Source: Paragorgia papillata (Eukaryota > Cnidaria > Anthozoa > Scleralcyonacea > Coralliidae). From it: a stretch of DNA of 64,000 nucleotides. Both the position numbers and the translations under genes were made by a program. Where the stretch lies: positions 884,501-948,500 of the forward strand of contig JAWNZC010000311.1 in the NCBI GenBank assembly GCA_035771165.1. Direction: 5' to 3'. Below are positions 1 to 11,624 of the stretch, one piece after another (positions within the stretch are counted from its first letter, which is position 1; each line of letters begins with the position of its first letter). A model generated the notes under the pieces. That model was not told the DNA's origin, searched no databases, and saw only the letters and a list, made by a program, of their open reading frames with translations.

Positions 1-1188
1 GAATGGGCTATTATTCATAACAGTTCTTGGCGGCTCGTGCTTGACAGCCGTCACCATCCATCCACCTTGCAAGATTGTTTTTGCAAGATCAGATTGGATA
101 GTATCGACCGACCATTCGTCGACAATGACCAGTTGTGTGTCGGGTGTGATCATCGCACCAGAAAAGTGACGCTCGCTAGTAATTGACGCGATGTTTGTCA
201 GTGGGATTATTCGGTGGAATATTGATGCCCATGACGTTTTTCCAGAATCTTTAGGACCAGCCACCACTAATTTTCGAACCTTATGTGGCATTCGGGCAGC
301 CATCAGGCATTGGTAAAACTTGTTCAAAAACTTTGTTCTTGTGCTGGTGTTATCGAAGGAATTGGAAATACCTTCTCTGAAGAAACCGGCGTCCGGTGGC
401 GTGGACGAGTCGTAGGGAACGAAAGCACGCGGTGAAAGAAGACCATCACGTCGTGGAGATATCGGACATCGTTCAAACTGCCGCCTGTAAATTCTAAAGC
501 AATATCCGTTGCTGACCTCTATCAAATCTAGATCAAACTGGAGTTGTTCTACAATTTCACACGCCGGATGAGCCAAAACTTTCGATAAAGGTCTGAAGAA
601 CTTCAAAATGTGTTGCCTGATAGCGTCCGTGGAAAGAAGCTTGTTTAGATAGCTGTCGACGTCCATCATTTTGACGAAGGTGATAGTTGCCCCTGGTGGT
701 TTAGCGTAAATATAGCCTCGGTGGAGCGCGTGGTCGCACAGCGTCATTACCTTCTTGATTTTTTGCAGCGTTTCAGTAAATTCGCTAGTGTCCGAGAGAG
801 CCGGAATCGCTAGATCGACGTTTTCAGTGCTGTCGATCTCTAACCGCATGCCGTCACGCTGCAGGTTAGCCGCGGCCTCGTAGAGTTGAACAGCGAACTC
901 GAGGTAGTTGATGATCACGAGGCGACATGGACTGCGGGGATATTTGCTCGGTTGACTCGGCTGACTACTGTCCCCTTCGTCCGACGTTTCAGCTAATTGG
1001 GCGTGTCTGTAGCATGCCTGGTTGGAAATGTCGCACATCTCTTGGACGAGGCTATTTTTTGTGATCTTTGACCACCTGGAAAAGCTGCCTCGTCGCCTGC
1101 TCCATGACTGCGTTTTGGCATTTTTGTGATCGTGTTCGTATGGGCGAAATCGTAACATCCACATTTTGATTATGCAGTAAGGAGAAGA
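1..1188 (-). CDS. SF3-type helicase-like protein, partial (runs off window start)
   Basis: An open frame runs leftward from a stop at 1189-1191 to the window edge; the first Met codons are at 1164 and 1158. It has a Walker A motif GPKDSGKT (235-258) and a hydrophobic Walker B run LVIVDEW (112-132). A downstream stretch with TAVKHEPP and NNSPF resembles the motif C/arginine-finger area of superfamily 3 helicases, as in parvovirus NS1, papillomavirus E1 and their transposon relatives. Spacing between A and B (about 34 residues) suits SF3. The C-terminus lies outside the window. I cannot assign it to a named element. Helicase class is fairly secure; whether it is a host, transposon or endogenous viral gene is open. 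Nothing here says it is expressed. Confidence 0.7.
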
Positions 1189-1191
1189 TCA

Positions 1192-1457
1192 CATCCTCGT
1201 TGCATGTTGCTTTCTGCCGATAAACGATGAAGTATAGGCGACGTCAGGGTAAACTGTTTCCTCTTCGTTGTCGTTATCGCTATTGCTGTCACTCTTTGCT
1301 GATTTGGCGTTTGACGAAAGACCTGTGATGGATGAAAAGTAGAATCGAACCCCATCGATTTTGGCCAAAGCATCGTCGAGTTCCATCCGTTTAGAACAAA
1401 TCTGTTTTTTTGGCCAGCTCGAGATCGTCGGGCTTTACCCTCCAGATGGCGCGACAC
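1192..1457 (-). pseudogene. Probable N-terminal part of the SF3-like ORF, separated by a stop
   Basis: An acidic 65-residue frame starts at 1386 and is in the same frame as the helicase ORF, separated from it only by the TGA at 1189-1191. Two overlapping frames (one starting at 1457, one entering at about 1200) also carry plausible coding text, including a helical segment with AVMEQATRRLF-like character around 1075-1110. This looks like a once continuous N-terminal region now scrambled by a stop and small indels. A short unrecognised intron is an alternative. Confidence 0.35.
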
Positions 1458-1840
1458 GCAAGGGCATGGAGGTCTTTAGTAATCTACCCGACAAAATAAA
1501 ATAAAATTTTAACACACAGAACACAATGGAATAAAAGCAAACTGTATATCACAGTTCTACAAGAAATATTGACTTACCAGCCTAAGGATGTTTGCTCGTA
1601 GAGAATTCTGCACGCACTTCGAGTCGAGCTCTCTCGCAGGACGCCTGGCAAACATCGCCTTGATAATGAAACTTATTAAGTCTTCTCAGCACTTTCTTAC
1701 AGCATTATATACACACGAAAATGAACCGTAGAGCAAATAAAACATTGAGGCTCAGTCGCGGCGTGGCTTTCGCTTTTATACACAAACTTTGCATAAAAAT
1801 TTGCATGACAAATTAACCGAAGGGAATGAAATTTTCGACT
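1458..1840. other. No gene seen
   Basis: Region upstream of the SF3-like gene. No coding frame, RNA gene or clear repeat was recognised. It could hold the 5' flank or an unrecognised upstream exon. Confidence 0.4.
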
Positions 1841-1844
1841 TTGG

Positions 1845-2201
<357 letters not shown>

Positions 2202-2232
2202 CCACACTCATTGTAATTGACATTGTTATTAC

Positions 2233-2583
2233 AAGCAAAAACGTTTTAACCATGGTGAATGGTTATACTGGATAGTTGTAAAAATAACTGTTCGAAACTT
2301 TGTAAAGTAATAAGAATAATATTAGACATGAAACAAGAGAATAGATACTAGACTGAAAACACTTTGCATTTTGGCAGTACTCTCTTCCGAAAAAAAGCAT
2401 TTTTGCAGACCGCTTTTCTTATGGAGTTATACCGAAATGCATCAAGCTTTCTTCCAGTAAATATTTACTAATTTAATTTCTATTATTATTCTTACTGTAA
2501 TACGAAGTTTCGAACAGTTCTTTTCAGAACTGCCTCGTATATCCATTCACCATGCTTAAGTTAAAACGTTTTTGCATGCAATA
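2233..2583. repeat. Imperfect palindromic foldback element (MITE-like)
   Basis: The left arm (about 2233-2320, containing AAAACGTTTTAACCATGGTG) reappears inverted at about 2480-2580 with a few mismatches. Both arms include the AACTGTTCGAAACTT core. The ~160-bp loop is AT-rich and non-coding. Confidence 0.75.
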
Positions 2584-2651
2584 TTTAAAGTGCATATATT
2601 TTTTTGATTGGAGCAACCTTTATTGCTTGAATAGAGATTTTTGTTTTCAAA

Positions 2652-2859
2652 ATGGTAATGAGATGACGTCAAAGTAGTCATCATTATCTATACAATATTT
2701 ATTTACAGGAGAGACATGACCCAATTCTTCCATTAATGGTGTGTTTGAACAGCATGTTCTATATTGTCATGAGATTTTCCACAAAAATTCTCAGGTACTT
2801 TATCTCACCAAAAAAAGAAAGAAAGGCAAATGCCTACATAGACGTCATCTCATTACCAT
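2652..2859. repeat. 19-bp perfect inverted repeat
   Basis: ATGGTAATGAGATGACGTC at 2652-2670 recurs as its exact reverse complement at 2841-2859. A weaker inverted match (ATTTAAAGTGCA-type) lies outside it at about 2583-2597 and 2979-2994, suggesting a decayed larger foldback of ~410 bp. Confidence 0.65.
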
Positions 2860-3141
2860 ACTAGAAATGGGAATCGCCAAAAAACATTGAAGAATAGCTC
2901 CAAACAAAAAAATGTTTCACTGAACAACTGTTTGCTCTATGTAGAACGTATTCAGATGATAAAAAAATTGGCTTTATGTGCACTTTAAATATGTCACTAC
3001 GTATACGACAAAAATACTGTTTTGTTACATTACCATTGTTATTTTTTACTATTATTCTTATTTATAATTTTTTTTATATAGAAACTTCGACGTCGCATAG
3101 ATACTTTAAAGAAATCTTCAACGTGGCCAGAGACAGAAAAG

Positions 3142-3364
3142 GTCGAAATAAGGAGGGGGCTGATACAGGAGGCAATGTCTCCAGAAAATAGCGAGGAGGA
3201 GGCGTTCTGAAAGATTTACAAACCTTTTGAACAGCCTGGACAGAAAATGGATGAGAAAATACTCGGCCAAAGCAAGGTCATTGGTCAAAAAGCGCTATAT
3301 TGGCGATGCTGTGACCAAACAAGTCCCGGATGATATTCCGGATTGGATGCAAAGAAGGGCTTAA
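3142..3364 (+). pseudogene. Fragment of an unassigned basic protein, frameshifted
   Basis: Two overlapping frames, 3142-3210 (ends ...SEEEAF) and 3203-3364 (ends PDWMQRRA), read as one protein broken by a one-base shift. The text is acidic (IQEAMSPENSEEE) then strongly basic (RKWMRKYSAKARSLVKKR). It closes with a Pro/Asp/Trp tail like a family of repetitive invertebrate proteins often linked to transposons. No catalytic motif is visible and the function is unknown. Confidence 0.35.
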
Positions 3365-3985
3365 TTACCTGAAACTTACTTTTTGACTTAACAATTATTA
3401 ATTTTGTTAAACCTGCATATTAAAACAGTTTTATTATATATGTTAAGTATAATATATTGTTATACTTTTTAAATCACTTTCTAAAATGGAAAAATTATTA
3501 AAACTGGGGGAAAATTTTGATGGAAAAAATTGAGGGTCACCGACTTCCTTTTAGAAATAAATTTGGTTTAATGGTGATTTTATGCCATTTTAAAACGTCA
3601 TTGTTACCATAGCAACGGTCTCTACAATTTTTGTAGTTACAGTATTTGGTGCCAAACTGTATTTTCACTTGTTGGATTAACTTTCAGTGCCCTAAAATAC
3701 ATGTACTTATACTTTATTGCAGAGCAAACTTACATTCCTCGGTATTAAAAGTAACTGTACTGAGCCACCTTAAGTTTAGTGCTAAAAAGTACTTAGTAAA
3801 TGTAGTAAAGTTCATTTTACAACTATAACTATTGTAATCCATTTCAAATACTTAATATATTTGGGTCAATTTTGCTCATATCTTTGAATAAATAAAGTTA
3901 TTTTTTAGAACAAAATATTACCTAATATGTCATATATAGTGTAAACAATGCTTTAAATTTGAACTGCAAATTATTCATCATATAA
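3365..3985. other. AT-rich non-coding stretch
   Basis: Only short accidental frames (for example 3646-3828) with no recognisable composition. No repeat structure seen. Confidence 0.5.
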
Positions 3986-3989
3986 GTTC

Positions 3990-4410
3990 GTTTTCGCAAA
4001 ACATTAGCAAACAATTTGGCAATCATTACAAATCTAGAATAATGCATTAATTTTGTACTGTTTTTTTAACTTAATTCAAAGTTCATTTTTGCAACAAATA
4101 AGCATATAATTTTGCAATCATTGCAACTTTGTTAATATTCATCAATTTTGCACTTTTTAAACATCGTGCAACGTTCGTCTTTGCAACAAATAAGCATATA
4201 AATTTGCGATAATTGCAAATTTAAAAAATGCATCAAATTTGCACTGTTCTTTCAACATATTGCAAAGTTCGTTTTTGCAACAAATAAGCATATAAATTTG
4301 CGACAATTGCAAATTTATAAATATGCATCAAATTTGCACTGTTCTTTGAACATCATGCAAAGTTCGTCTTTGCAATAAATTTGCATATAACTTTGCATCC
4401 ATTGCAATCG
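3990..4410. repeat. Minisatellite, ~92-95 bp period, 4-5 copies
   Basis: The anchor GCAAYAAATNNGCATATA recurs at 4091, 4183, 4277 and 4372, giving unit lengths of 92, 94 and 95. Each unit also holds ATGCATCAAATTTGCACTGTTCTTT-like text. A diverged first copy begins near 3990. From about 4400 to 4550 the sequence continues as irregular ATTTGCA/TGCAAAT motifs. Overlapping frames on both strands are by-products. Confidence 0.85.
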
Positions 4411-4637
4411 CGGCATTTGCAACTTTGCAATCGGCGCAAAGATACTGCAAAACACCAAATTTGCACAAGTGCAAATATGGCAAAGATGGACAAATATGAA
4501 GTTTGCATCAAATTTGCACATAAATTTGCAAACATGCGAATCCAATTTTTCGTCCCGTGTAATCAGTGGTAAACTATCTGTAAAAGCGAGGTTTATCATT
4601 GCAATTTCTACGTTTAATGATCAATAAATAAAGTTTA

Positions 4638-4990
<353 letters not shown>

Positions 4991-5006
4991 TTATGTTATA
5001 TGTACA

Positions 5007-5104
5007 CTTCGTCGCTACTCGAGTTTCACGCTGTTCGCAATATTTATGCAGCAGGCAACATCTTCGTTGCTAAAGATCGTGAACAGCGCGAGTAGCAACG
5101 AAGA
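5007..5104. repeat. Long imperfect hairpin
   Basis: Arms at about 5007-5040 (CTTCGTCGCTACTCGAG then CGCTGTTCGC) and 5075-5104 (GAACAGCGCGAGTAGCAACGAAG) pair with few mismatches around a ~35-nt loop. It lies in the presumed intron just downstream of the 5152-5259 exon. Consistent with a small foldback element. Confidence 0.6.
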
Positions 5105-5151
5105 AAACATCGTATATATTATTATATGATTTTTGTACAGAAGATACTCAC

Positions 5152-5259
5152 CAGGTTTATGCGTTGTGCTGTAATTAGGTTTTGGAGGTTCATCTGTTGT
5201 GTGAACAGGTGGTTGATCATGGGTTCCATAGAAGATCAGGCTAAAATCAGTTAAGGTTC
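5152..5259 (-). CDS. Proprotein convertase (furin/PCSK-like), exon encoding the end of the P domain
   Basis: The 36 codons read GTLTDFSLIFYGTHDQPP and then a Pro/Thr-rich stretch. The GTL-x-x-(F/W)-S-L-x-x-YGT signature is the last strand of the P (Homo-B) domain of subtilisin-like proprotein convertases, which mature secretory proteins in the Golgi. The acceptor is TTTAG at 5261-5260 and the donor GTGAGT starts at 5151. The preceding exon (28231-28559) ends with one base of a codon, and joining it here gives an intact Gly codon and continuous P-domain text. The remaining C-terminal exons were not found. A long upstream frame (to 5326) only reads through the intron. Confidence 0.85.
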
Positions 5260-5329
5260 CTAAATTTAACCAGATAATAAGAATCAGCACCTGCACCAAG
5301 AACAGAAATAAAAGAAAACCAAACAATAA

Positions 5330-6640
5330 ACTTCTGTCAATTCAAAACTGTTTTTAAAGTAATTTTTTTCAAAACACGCAATTTGCTGGGCCATATCGCA
5401 ACAGGCTTTAGTTCCTGGTTTCAAAGTCATTAGAGAGATTTCAGTAAACGGGTAAAAATAGGTGCGGTTTGATTAAGAAGCGGCTTATTTAAATCGCGAA
5501 CACACTCGTATACACGAAAAATTTCTAATAAGTCGCCACCTTTTTTGATCAGTCGCCACATTTTTTTTTTATCACGAACAAATTGACCATTTATACGTGT
5601 GTGTTCGCAACTTAAACGAGACGCATCATAAGATTACATAATTTGGTAGAATCTTATTTCACCAAAACACTCACCGCGCACTCAATTTTCGAGTTTTTGT
5701 CTCTCAAATTTGGCATGCACAATGGCGAAGTCACTGCAGAAGCTAAGAGGATTGTTGCAATTGAAAAGTTTAAGAAGAGTCCTGCTCCAAGGATAAATAA
5801 TGTTGAGTTTGTTAACGGTCGCTGTTTAACTGTTGATTGACGAGAATGTGCGTTATACAATGGTTTTGAGCAGGCGATGTCTTCAGGGACGAAAAGAATT
5901 GCATGACTGGAAGCAGTAGAGTTATTGGCTTGTTTTTTAAGTATCATCCCTCCAAAGACTAGGTAAATATGTAAAAAAAAGCAACAAATTGCGCATGCGT
6001 AAAAAAACATGACCGACCGCCATGACGGCGTCGCACGTCGTTTAGTAGTCGTCATACTGTTATTCTAATGTTGTTTGTCCGAACATTCCTTATTTTACCC
6101 ACAGCCGTGCAAACCGCCGAAGTCGTGGATTATCCGCGCACTTCGCGGCACTTGGAATCATGAAAAGTGTTGCGAAAAGTATAGTTTGGAACTACACCGA
6201 ATTTTTGAAGAGTGATATTTCGATTATTCTCTTTCATTACATGCAGATAAACGTGCGTGAAAGTTAGTTTAAAGTGCATACGCGTCAGCGAGATTGAACA
6301 ATAGGGACTTTAAGGTTCCACGACGCGCTGCCATGACGCGGCCGCCCGGAAGTACATTTTACGAAATGGTCATACTGCGCATGCCCAAGATTTCGAGTAA
6401 GCGCGTCGTTTCCAAGGCGACAACACGGTTTTGGCAAATTCACGTCCTCGTCGAAGTATCCTGTCTGTTCTATTGTTTTTCGCAGAACTAAGTGCATAGA
6501 GAATTTTCAGATCAATCTTTTAACTTGATATTATGCTTTCGTCACAGTTATGACAAGTTCAGCTTATTCAAATGCAAATTGCATCGTTTTAACAGGCTGA
6601 TTTTAATATTGTAAACATGAATGATCACCCAGTGGAAAGC
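5330..6640. other. Intronic/intergenic, no gene recognised
   Basis: Frames at 5643-5840 (+), 5654-6055 (-), 6285-6497 (-) and 6294-6491 (+) overlap one another antisense and match nothing I recognise. Around 5985-6060 and 6315-6400 there are GC-richer, loosely inverted segments (GCGCATGCG..., GCCATGACG...) that may be a decayed foldback. Confidence 0.4.
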
Positions 6641-6819
6641 AATGCTTACTTACTTTACTTACTTCAACTTTATTTAAAAACACGGTACTATTTCACCTAA
6701 TTACACGCATGGTGATCTTCCAAAAGGCCGTGTGTTCACAACAATATAAAAGTATGTACAAGTCTACTAATGCAATACAATAAATACAAAACAACAAAGG
6801 AATAAATAGAAAAGAACAA

Positions 6820-7080
6820 CTATATACTATTATTTACACAATAACTTCTTAATCTACTTTTAAAAATTGAAAGTGACGATGAACTCTTGATTTCATCGGA
6901 TAAATAATTCCAAACCACTGAGCCTCTGTAACCAAACGTCCTTTTCAGATAATTTGTACTGGGTTTAGGTGGAACGAAATCATGTTCAGCCTGCCTAGTA
7001 TTGTAGTCATGTTGTTGATTTGTTCTCTTAAATAATTTTCCTAATTGGCTTGGTACCTGATTATGACTCACTTTATACAT
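6820..7080 (-). pseudogene. LINE ORF2, C-terminal tail
   Basis: An 86-residue frame with the typical end of CR1-like ORF2 proteins: a Tyr/Asn/Thr-Arg block (HDYNTRQAEHDFVPPK), then RTFGYRGSVVWNYL and IFKSRLRSY before the stop. It is separated from the RT frame by a short shifted stretch (7081-7159). Confidence 0.75.
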
Positions 7081-7159
7081 TAATATGGAGAGTTGTTGAT
7101 CCCTCCTTGTTTCTAAATTGATTAGTTATAATTTATTTAAGCATTCAACAGAAGGGATG

Positions 7160-8324
7160 TCATAAGTATCTCTTGTAATGATGTGGAGCAGCTCTGTTTT
7201 GCAATCGTTGGAGTTTTAGGGAAAGTGTTTTAACAAGAGCAGCCCACACAGGAGAACAATATTCAAAATATGGTTGAATAATGGACCGGTATACAGTAAG
7301 AAGTGTATTGAGGTCAACAAGATTTCTTATTCTCCTTAGTATGCTCAGACCAGTAGTAACCTTTTTTGTAATATGTTCAACTTGCTCACTCCAGGTCAGT
7401 GTCTCATCAATTTTTAAACCAAGCGATTTGGTTGTTTCAACACGTCGAATTTCTAAATCCCCAATACGTATTGTAGGTTCATTTTCAACTTGACTGAGTC
7501 TTTGCCTAGAACCAATAATCATGTATTCTGTTTTGCCCACATTCAAACTCAATTTGTTTGCTATCATCCAGTCGGATATATTTTTTAAGTCATTGTTTAA
7601 ATTTTCTTCAATTGTACTGATGTTGCCAGCTGACGTAGCAATTTGTGTATCATCGGCAAACATATTAGAGTGTGTAGAATCAAGACAATTAGGTAAATCA
7701 TTGACATATATAATAAAAAGCATGGGCCCAATTATACCGGTATAATTACTGTTAATGGTTCTGAAAATTTGCCATTCACCTTGCAGTATTGGGTTCTACG
7801 GGATAGATAAGACACAAACCATTCGTGAGTAAGCCCAGTTACACCATATAGGTGTAATTTCATAAGTAAAATATCATGGTCTACTGTATCGAAAGCTTTT
7901 TTAGATAAAGAAAAACTACCCCATTTAGCTCTCCTGAATCGATACACTCACACCATTTATTAGTAATTTCTAACAAAGCTGTTAACGTGGAGTGTTGAGG
8001 TCTAAACCCATGCTGTGAATCACTGAATTAGTCTAATTCAACAAGGTAGGTATAGAGTTGGCAATGTACAAGTTTCTCCATAACTTTGGCTATAACTGAG
8101 ATGATCGATATTGGCCGATAACTGTTCATATCATTTTTAATCCCGTCTTTATAAATAGGAGTAACTCTAGTTACTTTCCATTCATTTGGAAATATACCAG
8201 TGTTGATTGACTGATGAAAAATAATAGTAAGGTTTGTCACAATTATCGGTGCCGCAATCTTTATATTTTTGGTCGACAACCCATCAAGGCCAGTTGCTTT
8301 TGCTGTAGATAATTGAAATAACAA
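7160..8324 (-). pseudogene. LINE ORF2, reverse transcriptase domain (three frames)
   Basis: The first piece (8028-8324) has KATGLDGLSTKNIK and the RT2-like YRPISIISVIAKVMEK. The second (7732-7947) has KKAFDTVDHDILL (motif A, catalytic Asp) and YLSRRTQYCKVNG. The third (7160-7723) has FADDTQI (motif C) and the thumb region ending in YCSPVWAAL and LQRLQNRA. Frame changes near 7727 and between 7950 and 8025 break the ORF. About 70 bp between the first two pieces (7948-8027) includes a stop. Confidence 0.85.
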
Positions 8325-8387
8325 TCTAAGGACTTCGGTCTCATTAATTTTTTTGAAATTAAAATTTGGGGAATTGTGTACTTTTAA

Positions 8388-8744
8388 CTAATTCCCTGGG
8401 TCAATATTAGAAGCCGGAATTACTTGAGAAAGATTCTGACCTAAATCAATAAAGTGTTTATTAAAAACATCAGGAAAGTCTTTTTCATCGATTACTTCAT
8501 TATTCGAGCCAAATATTTCATTGATCTTGTTGCATTTGGATGATCTATTAATCAGTTGATTAATGACATTCCAGGTATGTTTAATATTACCCTGGTTATC
8601 ATGAAGCTTTTTCTGGTAGTAGGACTTAATAGTATCTTTTATCAATCGATTATAATTATTACGAGTAATCTTGTATTTAGTCCAATAATTTGGGCACTTT
8701 GAAATTATCGCTTTTCTCTTTAGAAAGCTTTTTTGTCGTTTCAT
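8388..8744 (-). pseudogene. LINE ORF2, linker between endonuclease and RT
   Basis: A basic, helical 118-residue piece (MKRQKSFLKRKAI..., WNVINQLINRSSK) typical of the segment between endonuclease and RT in CR1-like elements. It is offset in frame from the endonuclease by a shift near 8745-8750. Confidence 0.7.
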
Positions 8745-8749
8745 TGCAA

Positions 8750-9658
8750 TTATATCACTTGTAATCCATGGTGTGTGCTTTTTCTTGATTGTCCGCTTCT
8801 TTTATTTTTCCATATCAACCAAGATTTGTTGGGATCATCATTGTCAAGTCTCAAATTTGTTAGAAATGTTAAGTCATGAAGAAAATTTTCTGCATTAAAA
8901 TATTTAAAGTCACGAAACTCTAAGATTTCAGGTTGTTCTTTAAAAGTAGGGAATTTTCTTACCCCATAAATAAGAAAGTGGTCACTAATAGTAATTTTAG
9001 AGATACCCGATTTGACAATGTTATCAGGATGCGTAGTATAAAAGTGATCAATTAATGACTCACTATGCTGTGTGACCCTAGTTGGTTCCTGAATTAGCTG
9101 TTTGTATTGGTACAAATTGGTAATGAATTTGAGATCTTTAATTTGAGGTTGATATAAATTGTTACCCAACAAATCACAGTTAATATCCCCTAACAATATA
9201 CTTTCTTTGTCATCGGAATCGATAAGTTGTAGAGCTTCTTCGAAAATGTGTAGGGTTTCAATTGGAGAACTTGGTGGTCTATACCAGGTAGTGATAAAAA
9301 ATGGTTTAGTTTTGTTCTTATTAATTTCTATTGTTAATATTTCAATGTCTTTATTTAAGTCTTCTCTTACCCGGTAATTAATTGAGTCTCTAATGTAGAA
9401 ACCAATGCCACCACCAACTCTATTTCTATCCTTGGACACCCAGTTGTATCCTTGAATTTTTATTAGATCCAGGCATACACTTGGGTCTAACCTAGTTTCA
9501 TTGATGGCTAAAACATCTAGTTCTTTATTACTCATAATAATTGTTAACTCAACAATATGCTTTGGTAAACTAGTAATATTGAGGCTTGCTATTTTAAAGC
9601 CTCGCATTTTTGGTAACAACTGAATGGAGTTTTGTGCCATGCAAAGCAGGACTATCAA
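8750..9658 (-). pseudogene. LINE ORF2, AP-like endonuclease domain
   Basis: Residues follow the exonuclease-endonuclease-phosphatase fold: an N-terminal FKIASLNITSLPKH, then LAINETRLD, then GGGIGFYIRD, WYRPPSS, LLGDINCDLL, SLIDHFYT and ISDHFLIYG. The metal-binding Glu (NETRLD), the Asp/Asn pair (GDINCD) and the terminal SDH are all present, so the nuclease core looks chemically intact. In LINEs it nicks the target DNA to prime reverse transcription. The frame ends at 8750 in a shifted tail, and reading continues in another frame at 8744. Confidence 0.85.
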
Positions 9659-9959
9659 TGGTATCGTTATCTAATATAGTATTATTATTATTATCTGATT
9701 TCGATGTTGAGGTTTCACAGTGGTTTGGACTAATAATTCAATTATTTAGAAAATTTATAAAATTCTTAGCAAGAAGAATCCTAATGCAGTATCCACAACA
9801 GAGAAGCTCAGCTCGTAAGTACAGACTGTAGTTACATAATTTCCAATTACCTTTCCCATCAGTTCAGTTTATATGATCACGTTGAATTGTCAGTCTTATT
9901 TTCCAAGCATGCAAGTAAAGACTGAAGTTAGTTTCTTCGTTAACAGATCGACCAAGATA

Positions 9960-10723
9960 CCTATGTCAAGGACACAAGACAAAGATGTCATATTCTGTCG
10001 CGAAATTTTGGTTTCAAACCTTTTTGCGACCAAGAAGTCCGCAACAGAAAGGGGGAAGGTCTGGGAGGCTATTGCAGACAGGCTTTCTGATGTAAGAGAG
10101 CCAACTTTCAGAGTAGATCAACTGGCAGTGCGAGACCACTACAAAAAATATTGAATCGCTATCAAAGAAAGCTTAGAGAAGAAAAGTCTGCAAGTGGAAT
10201 TAGCCCTGAGAAAAGTGAATTGGATACATTGTTGGAAGAGATCATTGAAAGGGAGGAAGTAGCAGAAGATACACAAGCAGTAGATGAAGAAAGGAAGAAT
10301 AAAATCGAATCGGATAAAGTTGCAGCAGATGATATGAGGAGAAAGGCGACGGAAAAGCTCTCTGAAACCAAGAAAGGGAAAGAAGGGGTGATAATGATTC
10401 TAAAACGAAAAAGAGGCGAAGTAATGGCAATGCTACAGTTAAATATTTAAGGGAGATAATCAATGAAATGGAAATGAGAATGCGAAAGGAGGAATTAGAA
10501 TTTAAAAGAGTGGAGCATGAATCGGATAGCAAGATAAGCTGCTTGAGCAACAAACAAGCCAATATGAGCAACAAAACGTGCTAATGAAGTCCATGATGGA
10601 GCAGAACCAACAACAACAAATGCAATCATTCCAGATGATGATGATGCAACAACAACAGCAACAGCAACAGCAACAGCAACAGTCACAAGCATTACTGGCA
10701 TTCATTGAGAAACTTTCAAAGTG
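9960..10723 (+). pseudogene. Harbinger-type Myb/SANT-like DNA-binding protein, broken
   Basis: Three consecutive frames (to 10154; 10151-10450; about 10450-10723) form one protein. It has an N-terminal Myb/SANT-like trihelix with WEAIADRLSD and AVRDHYKKY. Then comes a helix with KASGISPEKSELDTLLEEI-like text, a charged coiled coil, and a poly-Gln tail (10605-10690) ending ALLAFIEKLSK. This is the accessory gene that partners PIF/Harbinger transposases, binding the TIR DNA. The breaks are an overlapping stop/start (ATGA-like) at 10151 and a stop near 10448. It probably pairs with the transposase remnant at 11625-12799 as one degraded element. Confidence 0.65.
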
Positions 10724-11620
10724 ACTATACTCACAGACTGTACTTTGAATACTTTTATACAGTATTATATTTGTATTTATTAGTATTTATTAGCATATAA
10801 TTACTGACCCTTAGCAAATTCCATTGTTCTCTGTCTGCATTATATCCACGATTAACTTCAGCAAGCACACTGCAATATTTTGAATATTGCAGCCCAACGT
10901 TTACAAGCCTTTCGTTTCTCGTTTACAAGGGTCCAAAATCAGCGTTTCTTTGATTTAATTGATTTTACCAAACAGAAACAATGATAGGGGTCAGTAATTA
11001 TAATAGATATCACTTCGGCACCGTTGGCCTCAGTAATTATCTATTAAATATTTATCAACTGTTGGTTAGTATTTAAGAGTATTTTGGAAAAACTCAGAAA
11101 AGACATATTGTTGTTGATAGTGTAACAAACCCAGGCATCATTGACACTTGAGAAACTTGTAAAGTGACAAATTGGACTACAGATTTGAAGCATTAATTTT
11201 ATAATGAATCAAGTTGTTATTTATTTTTTGGGGAAATACTATTTAAAATTCATGCAGTTCTGTTTATTATATAAAAATACCTATCACTCCACAAAAGCAG
11301 CAGCATGGTAATCAACACAAGTGAGATTGTCATACATTTATAATCAGGGGGACTGCTAAAGGGGGGTCCAAGTGCCTACGGCATAAGTAACATCTATCTA
11401 CAGTTCTGAAGATTTTAAAGAATTCTGTATTACATATAGGTATAAAGCTATTTACTTTAACCAAAACCTGCTCATGGATGCTGGTGGTCTCACACATTTG
11501 TTCTGGCTAACACCGAGCTAGGCAGGAATGGTTTAAAAATATTAACAAAACTAAAGTATTTACACATGGAAGATATAAAATAATTTATAGGTGGGAAAGT
11601 AATTTTATTAAATTATGAAT
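10724..11620. other. No gene seen; interior of the Harbinger remnant
   Basis: AT-rich spacer between the convergent Myb-like and transposase genes. No RNA gene or coding frame recognised. Confidence 0.45.
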
Positions 11621-11624
11621 GTTT

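Larger units (their letters stand above)
6643..9720 (-). mobile_element. Non-LTR retrotransposon (LINE), nearly full-length ORF2, inactivated
   Basis: Read on the minus strand it gives, in order, an AP-like endonuclease (8750-9658), a linker region (8388-8744), reverse transcriptase (7160-8324) and a C-terminal tail (6820-7080). It ends in a short AAGTAAG-type repeat near 6643-6670 that serves as the 3' tail. The frames are split by several frameshifts and stops. Domain order and the absence of RNase H fit the CR1/L2/Rex1-like group. Exact clade needs a tree. It lies in the large PCSK intron. Confidence 0.85.

Noticed and set aside
5015..5326. A 103-residue secreted protein
   Set aside because: The hydrophobic N-terminus is translated acceptor-side intron. 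Only 5152-5259 is exon, as shown by the splice sites and P-domain match.
10495..10705. Antisense poly-Cys/Ala/Val ORFs
   Set aside because: Shadows of the poly-Gln tail of the Myb-like gene.
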